Below the pieces are notes generated by a model. That model searched no databases, was not told the origin of the DNA, and saw nothing but the letters and a program-made list of their open reading frames with translations. Below, in pieces: positions 8,477-14,581 of a stretch of 33,992 nucleotides of DNA. Position 1 is the first letter of the stretch. Every line of letters starts with the position of its first letter. The DNA lies in the IMG/VR virus record IMGVR_UViG_3300025162_000119, positions 1 through 33,992 of that record; one strand, written 5' to 3'. The position numbers and the translations under genes are program-made. This DNA comes from a virus.

Positions 8477-8817
8477 GGTTCCGGATCGGTTTTTTAAAAA
8501 TAACGAGAAATAAGGGCTTAAAAAAAATGAAAATTTCCACGGCAAAATATGGTTCCTACGTTCCAACGTTCCAACAGAAAAAAAATACAAGTACTAAGTA
8601 TATAAAAATCAATATTATGTATTTTATTATTTCTGTTGGAACCTTGCATTTCTGTTGGAACCTGTTGGAACCATTTTTTTTGAAATCTGTTTTCTGTTGG
8701 AACCAAAAAAGCGTTCCAACGGGATTTATGCCGTTCCAAGGAATCATTAGTTTGTTGATATTATGATTAATAACCCCTAAATGGGGGTGTCTGTTGGAAC
8801 GTTGGAACGTAGGAACC
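8443..8817. repeat. Iteron cluster within a perfect 28-bp inverted repeat: probable replication origin
   Basis: TCTGTTGGAACC or a one-base variant occurs at 8443-8454 (inside the primase gene), 8632-8643, 8651-8662, 8661-8672 and 8693-8704. Inverted partial copies lie at 8712-8721 and 8732-8741. The block is bounded by a perfect inverted repeat, 8551-8578 and 8790-8817, each arm holding two more copies of the TTCCAAC/GTTGGAA core. The interval 8579-8632 is almost pure A/T, like an unwinding element, and a small ACCCC/GGGGT hairpin lies at 8773-8788. The position directly after the primase-helicase fits an origin. A MITE is the alternative, but no target duplication is visible. Confidence 0.6.
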
Positions 8818-8866
8818 TAAAATGACAGTCACCAAAACGAAAATTAAAATTTATGATCAATTATAA

Positions 8867-10441
8867 ATGCATTTAATGAAAAACAGCTATATCACGGTCA
8901 CGGATCAGTTCTGCGGAGCTGGAGGATCTTCCCAGGGAGTTCGTAATATTTCTAAAATGAATGGTGGCGGTGCTGAAGTTAAGCTGGCGCTTAATCATTG
9001 GAAACTTGCTATTGAAACTCATAATACGAACTTCCCTGAAACAATACATGATTGTACGGATATAAGTGCAGCTGATCCACGTCGGTATCCTTCAACGGAT
9101 ATCCTTATAACCTCACCTGAATGCACAAATCATACCCTTGCTAAGGGTTTAAAGAGAGTCAAGTCACAGATTGATCTTTTCTCATCAGGCAAACTTGACC
9201 CGGCTGCGGATAGATCTCGTGCAACAATGTGGGATGTTCCCCGATTCGCTGAGTATCATAATTATAATATAATCATTGTTGAAAATGTTGTGGATGCCAG
9301 GGAATGGTCTCTTTTTCCTGCATGGTTACAGGCCATGCATCTTCTGGGATATAACCATAAGTGCGTATACCTCAATTCCATGTTTTGTCATCCTACACCC
9401 CAAAGCAGGGATAGGATGTATGTTGTTTTCTGGAAAAAAGGTAATCGGGAACCTGATCTTGATTTCCGGCCAGCTGCCCGGTGTCCGAAATGTGAAATTG
9501 ACATAAAGGCTATTCAGCGCTGGAAGCATCCGGATAAGCAATCTGGAAAATTCAGCAAACAGTATATCTATGTTTGTCCCAAATGCGCATGCGATGTGAA
9601 ACCTTATTATTATGCTGCCTTCAATTGTATCGATTGGACTGATATCGGAACCCGGATTGGAGATCGTAAAAAACCTTTGAATGAAAATACAACCAGACGG
9701 ATCGAATATGGATTTAAAAAACATGGTAACCGGCCATTAATGGTAGTCAATTATTCACCCGGTTATTCCAGGCCATTATCCCACCAATTTGGAACTATCA
9801 CAACCGATGATCATCATTCAATAGTGACTCCATTCATAATTAATGATCAGCAAAGTACCGGTGTTGGATTTCGGGTTAACGGAATTGACGAAGTAATACC
9901 AACAGTCAGCACTAATCCTGGATTTAAATTGGTGATGCCATTCGTAATAAAAGAAGAACACTCACAAAATATTGAGATTATCAGACCGGTTTCAGGATCA
10001 CTCCAAACCCAAACCACACGTCAGAGCATGGCCTTAGTAACTCCATTTATGGTTGAAATGAAAAAGACCTCCAATTCCCGTGCTATATCTGATCCATTAT
10101 CTACGATGACTTCCGTCGCTTATCATGGCTTAGTAACTGATGAATCATGGAAATCATTCATCAGTTATTTCTATGGCCAATCACAGTCATCAGGGATTAA
10201 TGATCCATTGGGAACCGTATCCACAAAAGATCGGTTTGCAGTTGTGAATTATCAGGAACCACGGATTGAAGATTGCTATTTCCGGATGTTAAAACCGCAT
10301 GAAATAAAACTGGCCATGGCTTTCAATCAGGAATATGTTGTTTTAGGATCACAAAAAGACCAGGTCAAACAACTTGGTAACGCCGTAACGCCACCGGCTA
10401 TGCAGTGGCTCGTTGAACGAGGAATTGAATCATTACAATAG
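8867..10441 (+). CDS. DNA (cytosine-5) methyltransferase, phage orphan type
   Basis: A 524-residue C5-methyltransferase. Motif I is DQFCGAGGSS (residues 13-22). Motif IV is TSPECTNHTLAKG with catalytic Cys86; the usual PPCQ is replaced by SPEC, as I recall for many phage enzymes. Motif VI is VENVV (residues 138-142), motif VIII QSRDR (179-183) and motif X GNAVTPP near the C-terminus. A four-cysteine zinc ribbon (Cys206, 209, 237, 240) follows motif VIII. The target-recognition region contains about four degenerate repeats of the form 'PhxTxTTxxxHxhVxPF'. No restriction endonuclease neighbours it, so it probably protects phage DNA. An alternative start is 8876. It is more AT-rich than the structural genes. 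Confidence 0.92.
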   Translation: MHLMKNSYITVTDQFCGAGGSSQGVRNISKMNGGGAEVKLALNHWKLAIETHNTNFPETIHDCTDISAADPRRYPSTDILITSPECTNHTLAKGLKRVKSQIDLFSSGKLDPAADRSRATMWDVPRFAEYHNYNIIIVENVVDAREWSLFPAWLQAMHLLGYNHKCVYLNSMFCHPTPQSRDRMYVVFWKKGNREPDLDFRPAARCPKCEIDIKAIQRWKHPDKQSGKFSKQYIYVCPKCACDVKPYYYAAFNCIDWTDIGTRIGDRKKPLNENTTRRIEYGFKKHGNRPLMVVNYSPGYSRPLSHQFGTITTDDHHSIVTPFIINDQQSTGVGFRVNGIDEVIPTVSTNPGFKLVMPFVIKEEHSQNIEIIRPVSGSLQTQTTRQSMALVTPFMVEMKKTSNSRAISDPLSTMTSVAYHGLVTDESWKSFISYFYGQSQSSGINDPLGTVSTKDRFAVVNYQEPRIEDCYFRMLKPHEIKLAMAFNQEYVVLGSQKDQVKQLGNAVTPPAMQWLVERGIESLQ

Positions 10442-10463
10442 TGTCTCACCAAATAAAAAGATC

Positions 10464-10943
10464 ATGAACAATCACTTAAAAGCAAAGATGATGGTGGATC
10501 AGCTTCCGCCATTAACAGGTAAATCATTCAAGAATGGTTTTTACCAGGGAGTCATTATGGCTCTCAACGAAGAAAATAAACAAAAACCTAAGTTTGACTG
10601 GAAGTCAATCAACACCCTGGAGGATGCACTGGCTTATACAGGAAAGAGGCCGGAAGATGTTTACAATGTTTCGGACCCGGTGCGTCGTCAAGCTCTCGAT
10701 ATCCTTGAATTTGTCATTGAATTAATCGGAGAAGGATTCGTCGCTGATTATACAAACCCTGATCAGAAGAAATGGGTTCCATTGTTTAATCTTTCGTCCG
10801 GGTTCGTTTTTTCGTACTCGCTTTACAGCTATTCGGACGCGGGTGCGGGGTGCGGTTCTCGCCTTTGCTCAGAAAACGAAGAAAAGAGTAATCATATCGG
10901 AATAAAATTCCAGTCTTACTGGATGGATTTAATTACCAAATAA
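10464..10943 (+). CDS. DGR target protein 1 (variable protein)
   Basis: 159 residues from the ATG at 10464; the frame is open further upstream but only with a TTG inside the methyltransferase gene. The N-terminal part (FDWKSINTLEDALAYTGKRP region) is shared with the next gene. Residues ~108-136 are the variable segment: KWVPLFNLSSGFVFS, six diversified positions, then CGSRLC. The C-terminus ends in a short helix (IGIKFQSYWMDLI). The protein is too short for a complete C-type lectin. From memory it resembles small proteins of gut Bacteroidales phages that end in a GSRLC-type motif. It overlaps the following gene in a TAATG junction. Function is presumably binding of a changing ligand. Confidence 0.78.
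   Translation: MNNHLKAKMMVDQLPPLTGKSFKNGFYQGVIMALNEENKQKPKFDWKSINTLEDALAYTGKRPEDVYNVSDPVRRQALDILEFVIELIGEGFVADYTNPDQKKWVPLFNLSSGFVFSYSLYSYSDAGAGCGSRLCSENEEKSNHIGIKFQSYWMDLITK
10791..10868 (+). other. DGR variable repeat 1 (VR1)
   Basis: Aligned by eye with the template repeat at 11372-11450. In the 36-nt core (10815-10850 against 11397-11432), 10 of 15 template adenines are changed. The codon changes include AAC to TAC, AAT to CTT, AAC to AGC, AAC to GAC and AAT to GGT. Only one of 21 non-adenine positions differs: a T to G makes the last codon GGG. Flanks match closely: 24 bases before with one A to G, and 10 identical bases after. Confidence 0.9.
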
Positions 10944-11335
10944 TGATCATTATGAAAACTGAAAAAAAAGAAAAAACAAAAGATGCATTCGACTTCAGAT
11001 CAGTTGAATCATTTGAAAAAGAACTTGCAAAACAAGGCAAGAAAGCAGAGGATGTCTATCATCCTTCAGACGCTCCGCACATTGTCGCTCAAAAGAAAAT
11101 TGAGTTCCTCTATGACGTGATGAGAAATGGAGTGATCATGGATCATGCTAACCCCAACCAGAGGAAATGGCTCCCGGTATTTAATCTTTCGTCCGGGTTC
11201 GTTTTTTCGAGCTCGGATTACCTCTATTCGTTCACGTGTGCGTATTGCGGTTCTCGCCTTTGCCTTTTTGAAGAGGAAATGTCGGACTATGGCGCAAATC
11301 AATTTATCGATTTGTGGGAAACGCTGATCAGATAA
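10943..11335 (+). CDS. DGR target protein 2 (variable protein)
   Basis: 130 residues, paralogous to the preceding gene along its whole length (FDFRSVESFEKELAKQGKKA and EDVYHPSD against FDWKSINTLEDALAYTGKRP and EDVYNVSD). It starts in the TAATG overlap at 10943; ATG 10952 is an alternative. The variable segment is again framed by KWLPVFNLSSGFVFS and CGSRLC and followed by a YGANQFIDLWETLI helix. Identity between the two genes is only moderate outside the VR but nearly complete at the non-adenine VR positions. This suggests that VRs are homogenised by retrohoming from the shared template. No signal peptide or membrane segment is seen. Confidence 0.8.
   Translation: MIIMKTEKKEKTKDAFDFRSVESFEKELAKQGKKAEDVYHPSDAPHIVAQKKIEFLYDVMRNGVIMDHANPNQRKWLPVFNLSSGFVFSSSDYLYSFTCAYCGSRLCLFEEEMSDYGANQFIDLWETLIR
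11186..11263 (+). other. DGR variable repeat 2 (VR2)
   Basis: Against the template, 9 of 15 adenines in the 36-nt core (11210-11245) are substituted and none of the 21 other positions. Changes include AAC to AGC, AAT to GAT, AAC to CTC, AAC to TTC, AAT to TGT and AAT to TAT; the ACG, TAC and TAT codons are unchanged. The same fixed flank differences from TR occur as in VR1: A to G at template 11382 and 11443, and GA to TT at 11446-11447. These probably mark the limits of transferred sequence. Confidence 0.92.
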
Positions 11336-11371
11336 ATTAAACCGAAGGTTGTATGCTGCATGGCCGTCAGT

Positions 11372-11450
11372 TCTTTCGTCCAGGTTCGTTTTTTCGAACT
11401 CGAATTACAACTATTCGAACACGAATGCGAATTGCGGTTCTCACCGATGC
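11372..11450 (+). other. DGR template repeat (TR), non-coding
   Basis: It lies in the 193-nt gap between target gene 2 and the reverse transcriptase. If read in the VR frame, the core 11397-11432 has six AAC/AAT codons plus TAC, TAT and ACG. This is the usual DGR design: adenine changes in AAY codons give many amino acids and can never create a stop. Fifteen adenines are exposed. The 3' flank TGCGGTTCTC (11433-11442) is identical in both VRs and is the likely initiation-of-mutagenic-homing segment. The RNA made from this region would be the cDNA template. Confidence 0.9.
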
Positions 11451-11528
11451 GATAAACCGCGGCATAAACCCTGCCAACAGTTGCAAAAAATGACATTTTA
11501 AAATGGATCATTGGTACCGAAAGAGAAA

Positions 11529-12503
11529 ATGATCTTTGATAAGCAAAGCATGAAAAGGATAGGTAATTTATACACACAGATCTGCAGTATTGAAAACTTA
11601 CGACTGGCCGATTCAATTGCCCGAAAAGGCAAGGCAAAGCAGCCCGGAATCATCGCACATGACAAAGAAAGAGAGGATAACATTGAACGACTTCATAAAT
11701 CACTCATGAATAAAACGTACCGGACCTCTGAGTATACCACCTTTACGATCCATGAGCCAAAGGAACGACTGATATTTCGTCTGCCGTATTATCCTGACAG
11801 AATCACTCATCATGCCGTGATGAACGTCCTGGAGCCATTGTTCGTTTCCACCTTCACCGCAGATACATACAGTTGCATAAAGGGACGCGGGATCCATGGA
11901 GCAGTCCGGGCGGTTAAAATGGCACTCCGGGATAAACAGGGCACTGCATACTGCCTTAAACTTGATGTGCGTAAGTTCTACCCGAACGTGGATCATAATG
12001 TGTTAAAAGAACTCCTGCGCAGAAAAATAAAGGATCAGGATCTGCTCTGGCTTCTTGATGAGATTATCGATTCCACCGACGGCCTGCCGATCGGCAACTA
12101 TCTCAGCCAGTATTTCGCAAATTTCTACCTCACTTATTTTGATCACTGGCTCAAGGAGCAAATGAACGTGAAGTATTACTTCAGGTATGCCGATGACATG
12201 GTAATCCTCGCTGCCGGCAAACCGGAGCTTCATCAGCTTATGAGTGAAATAAGGAATTATCTCGAGACAAATTTAAAATTGTGTGTAAAGGATAACTACC
12301 AGGTATTCCCGGTGGATGCCCGTGGGATTGACTTCGTTGGTTATGTTTTCTTTCATTCTCATACACTCCTTCGTAAAAGCATCAAACAAAACTTTGCCCG
12401 CATGATAGCACGTCGCCGGAATCCGGCTTCCATCGCATCATATAACGGCTGGGCAAAACACGCGAACTGTAAAAATCTACTTAAAAAACTACTCGATGAA
12501 TAG
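11529..12503 (+). CDS. DGR reverse transcriptase
   Basis: 324 residues from the ATG at 11529; an in-frame TTG at 11511 and an ATG at 11550 are alternatives. Palm motifs are LKLDVRKFYPN (catalytic Asp146) and FRYADDMVIL (YADD at 220-223). Motif 4 is GLPIGNYLSQYFANFYL, where the SQ pair separates DGR and related enzymes from group II intron enzymes, which have PQG and SP. There is no maturase or endonuclease domain, and the length fits the DGR family. It copies TR RNA into cDNA while misincorporating opposite adenines. The TR and two VRs directly upstream make the DGR assignment firm. Confidence 0.93.
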   Translation: MIFDKQSMKRIGNLYTQICSIENLRLADSIARKGKAKQPGIIAHDKEREDNIERLHKSLMNKTYRTSEYTTFTIHEPKERLIFRLPYYPDRITHHAVMNVLEPLFVSTFTADTYSCIKGRGIHGAVRAVKMALRDKQGTAYCLKLDVRKFYPNVDHNVLKELLRRKIKDQDLLWLLDEIIDSTDGLPIGNYLSQYFANFYLTYFDHWLKEQMNVKYYFRYADDMVILAAGKPELHQLMSEIRNYLETNLKLCVKDNYQVFPVDARGIDFVGYVFFHSHTLLRKSIKQNFARMIARRRNPASIASYNGWAKHANCKNLLKKLLDE

Positions 12504-12561
12504 ATTCGGCGAATTCAATATTAAAGTCAAACGGAAGGTTTTTGTTGGAGGAAAGATCAAT

Positions 12562-12801
12562 ATGGCGAAGATACTGGGTAAGGAGATTATTATTCTTGAC
12601 TTCAAAATAGAAGAATCAAAGTGTTTCAAACAGAAGGGATCCGGAATGTGTCTTTGCCTTCAAATCTCAATTGAAAGTGAAAAACATATCGTTTTCACCT
12701 CGTCAAGTTATCTCATCGAGATGATCGAGCAGGTCCCGTCAGCAAGTTTTCCGTTTGCCACCATTATCGTTGAAGAAAATAAAGGATTCAAATTCACTTG
12801 A
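12562..12801 (+). CDS. Uncharacterised small protein downstream of the RT
   Basis: 79 residues from the ATG at 12562, which has a strong GGAGGA site 9 bases upstream. A longer frame starts at 12496 and overlaps the RT by 8 bases, but its extra 22 residues are basic and unsupported. The protein alternates beta strands: ILGKEIIILDFKIEES, CLCLQISIE, then HIVFTSSSYLIEMIEQVP and FPFATIIVEEN. I recall comparable small conserved proteins in Bacteroidales phages but cannot name the family. It may be co-transcribed with the DGR. Confidence 0.6.
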   Translation: MAKILGKEIIILDFKIEESKCFKQKGSGMCLCLQISIESEKHIVFTSSSYLIEMIEQVPSASFPFATIIVEENKGFKFT

Positions 12802-12803
12802 TC

Positions 12804-13112
12804 ATGGGAAAAATATCTTCATATAAAAAATTAAAACTTCAAAATCTTGAACTCATTCGCGATTTACGATTAATCGTCATGAATGATAAATCCGTTGATG
12901 CTACTTTATCATTGTGTAAGTGGAGAATAAAATTTGAACAGGAAAATCGATTTGTATTTGGTAATCAAATTGGTAAAACTCTGTGCAAATGCAAGGTAGT
13001 ACCCGTGGATAGTTGTGGACTGTTTCCTATGTGTAATGGATGTTCAGAGAAACCAATTCAGAAGAATGAATCAAAGTCTGACAGACTTTTCAAAAATTCA
13101 TACATAAAATAA
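12804..13112 (+). CDS. Small cysteine-cluster protein
   Basis: 102 residues from the ATG at 12804, just after the previous stop. The N-terminal half is helical and basic (KLKLQNLELIRDLRLIV). The C-terminal half has six cysteines in the order CxC, C, C, CxxC plus one from 'SLCKW' (LCKCKVV, DSCGLF, MCNGCSEKP), suggesting a small zinc-binding fold. No known family recognised. The gene is AT-rich like its neighbours. Confidence 0.5.
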   Translation: MGKISSYKKLKLQNLELIRDLRLIVMNDKSVDATLSLCKWRIKFEQENRFVFGNQIGKTLCKCKVVPVDSCGLFPMCNGCSEKPIQKNESKSDRLFKNSYIK

Positions 13113-13140
13113 CGTAATGGATGCCAAATAATAAAACTGT

Positions 13141-13368
13141 ATGAGAGAAGCTGAAGTTCGTGGGTACCTTCTTGGATTAACTCCGGATACAAGATCCAGA
13201 TTAAAAAAACATTATGTGAAACTTATTGCAGTTAATACTGGCAACCTCATTGAATACAATAGAAAAGGTAAACCCATTAATCAAAAGTTGATGTGGTGGA
13301 TGGTGCCAGCATGGGAAATGGGCCTAAAAGAATTAAATGATATAATGAAAGAGTTGAATGAAGAATGA
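13141..13368 (+). CDS. Uncharacterised 75-residue protein
   Basis: A short basic protein (REAEVRGYLLGLTPDTRSRL at the start, MWWMVPAWEMGLKELNDIMK near the end), mainly helical. No family recognised. It lies 28 bases after the previous gene, on the same strand and with similar AT-rich composition, so it belongs to the same small-gene run. It is not an obvious Avd: it is too short for the usual four-helix Avd protein. Confidence 0.5.
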   Translation: MREAEVRGYLLGLTPDTRSRLKKHYVKLIAVNTGNLIEYNRKGKPINQKLMWWMVPAWEMGLKELNDIMKELNEE

Positions 13369-13405
13369 CCTTTAAATAAGTACTAATCCAAACTAACTTT
13401 AACCT

Positions 13406-13885
13406 ATGCCTGGAGAAATTATTAACATCCAATGTGAGCAGCGCCTTGTGAGATTTCTGGAATCGTATTTCAAGTCATCACCAGTCAGGTTCCCTCGTGG
13501 TCATCACTTCAACAATATCCTGGAGATATTGCTTGACTTCCCCCCTCTTGATTACCGCCCCGTCGATCACCAGGAGAATACCCTGAGTATCGAGATTCCA
13601 TCTTTCGAGCTGAAGGATCCCCGATCTTACAATTATCTATCACCAGTAAAACAACGTGTTTTCGAAAATCACATCAGGAAATTCTTTTACATGGATTTTC
13701 GCTCTGAAATTTCCGACATGATCTTAAAAGGCCTCGATCGGAAAGAGGCCATTGAGATCTATATCGAAAAACACAATCTTTCTTTTGATTGCTGGGACGC
13801 TCTGGAGAAAGACTTTGGACGCTTCAAAGCCATCAGAAGGCGCAGAAAACATAAGCTTCGCAAAAAATCTGTAGTTGAAAATTGA
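13406..13885 (+). CDS. Uncharacterised phage protein with helical, very basic C-terminus
   Basis: 159 residues. The middle carries a DYRPVDHQENTLSIEIPSFE segment. The C-terminal ~90 residues form several helices ending in FKAIRRRRKHKLRKK, consistent with nucleic-acid contact. The YIEKHNLSFDCWDALEKDF region could be a helix-turn-helix. It is the last gene before the structural operon and faces the phased-repeat array, so a role as late-gene regulator is an attractive but unproven guess. No family is recognised with certainty. Confidence 0.55.
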   Translation: MPGEIINIQCEQRLVRFLESYFKSSPVRFPRGHHFNNILEILLDFPPLDYRPVDHQENTLSIEIPSFELKDPRSYNYLSPVKQRVFENHIRKFFYMDFRSEISDMILKGLDRKEAIEIYIEKHNLSFDCWDALEKDFGRFKAIRRRRKHKLRKKSVVEN

Positions 13886-13950
13886 GGCTTATCTGTAATT
13901 ATTACAAATTATCGGGTTCAGCGCCCAATTTTATCGTACAGGAACATGCT

Positions 13951-14010
13951 GTAACACGGGGTAACGCAAGGTAACAGTAGGTCACAACGGGTAACGCATG
14001 GTACCACTAA
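13951..14010. repeat. Six tandem 10-bp units (GTAAC....G), helically phased
   Basis: Six units start at 13951, 13961, 13971, 13981, 13991 and 14001. Four begin GTAAC, one GTCAC and one GTACC, and most end in G, so the shared block is GGTAAC. The period of exactly one helical turn would put every copy on the same DNA face. The array fills most of the 137-nt gap before the structural operon and ends 12 bases before its first ATG. It looks like a multi-site activator or repressor platform for late transcription. Confidence 0.65.
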
Positions 14011-14022
14011 ATTAAAAATGAA

Positions 14023-14502
14023 ATGAGTATTCAAAAAAATGCCAATCTCCTTAATCCGGTTTGCCGGATTCTCTTCCTTCCGACATCCATGGTTCAGATG
14101 CTTCCAGGATCCGATCCTTTTCACAAAAAAGTAGTGCCGTTGAATAACACTCCCTGGAAAGAGATCTATTTCACCAGGGGAACTGCCGAACTTGAGGAAA
14201 AGGACAAGGATGACCCGGCCGGGGATCGTATTGAACAATCATTAAAGATATTCTTTCCGGGCGAAGACACTTCCAATACCCTGAACCTGGAGGAAATGAA
14301 AAAACCATCGGTTTATCTGCTTCAGCATTCCGTTGGTGGGCAGTTTAAAATCATGGGATCACCGGATAATGGCGCAAGAATAGAAAAGTCGCTTAAGAAC
14401 GCATCCAAGGTCACCGGATCCGACATCATCATCACCTGCTCGTCATCAGAACCATGCTGGTGGTTTGAAATTTCACAGCAAGGACCTCCAATTTCAGACT
14501 GA
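14023..14502 (+). CDS. Uncharacterised protein heading the structural operon
   Basis: 159 residues, first gene after the phased repeats. It has no signal peptide or membrane segment. Recognisable features are an acidic middle (ELEEKDKDDPAGDRIEQSLK) and a C-terminal SVYLLQHSVGGQFKIMGSPD, then CSSSEPCWWFEI. In arrangement it resembles small virion or assembly proteins of Bacteroidales phages known to me only as hypothetical. A head-assembly role is inferred from the next genes (protease, capsid). Confidence 0.55.
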   Translation: MSIQKNANLLNPVCRILFLPTSMVQMLPGSDPFHKKVVPLNNTPWKEIYFTRGTAELEEKDKDDPAGDRIEQSLKIFFPGEDTSNTLNLEEMKKPSVYLLQHSVGGQFKIMGSPDNGARIEKSLKNASKVTGSDIIITCSSSEPCWWFEISQQGPPISD

Positions 14503-14549
14503 TTTTTACTAAATACCTACTTTTTAAGTCCTTTATAAAGGTCCAACGC

Positions 14550-14581
14550 ACAATTAATATTGCCCCATCAATATTAATTGT
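14550..14581. promoter_or_regulatory. Perfect 13-bp inverted repeat abutting a start codon
   Basis: ACAATTAATATTG at 14550-14562 is exactly complementary to 14569-14581 around a 6-nt loop (CCCCAT), and the ATG of the protease gene begins at the next base. In RNA this would be an AT-rich hairpin over the ribosome-binding region; in DNA it could be a repressor operator. There is no downstream T-run, so it is not a terminator. Confidence 0.6.

Noticed and set aside
8527-8766. Overlapping open frames on both strands across the iteron region
   Set aside because: They arise from the GTTGGAACC repeats and their translations are repeat artefacts; a replication origin explains the region better.
8551-8817. 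MITE or insertion element with 28-bp terminal inverted repeats
   Set aside because: No target-site duplication at the flanks, and further copies of the same core occur inside the block and within the primase gene.
11336-11510. Possible third target gene containing the template repeat
   Set aside because: No start codon or open frame joins the TR to a protein; it is the non-coding template.
11529-12503. Group II intron or retron reverse transcriptase
   Set aside because: No maturase or HNH domain, SQ rather than SP in motif 4, no intron or msr-msd structure, and a clear TR/VR adenine signature next to it.
12496-12561. Longer N-terminus for the gene after the RT
   Set aside because: The ATG at 12562 has a strong GGAGGA site and the protein pattern begins there; the extension is only basic filler.
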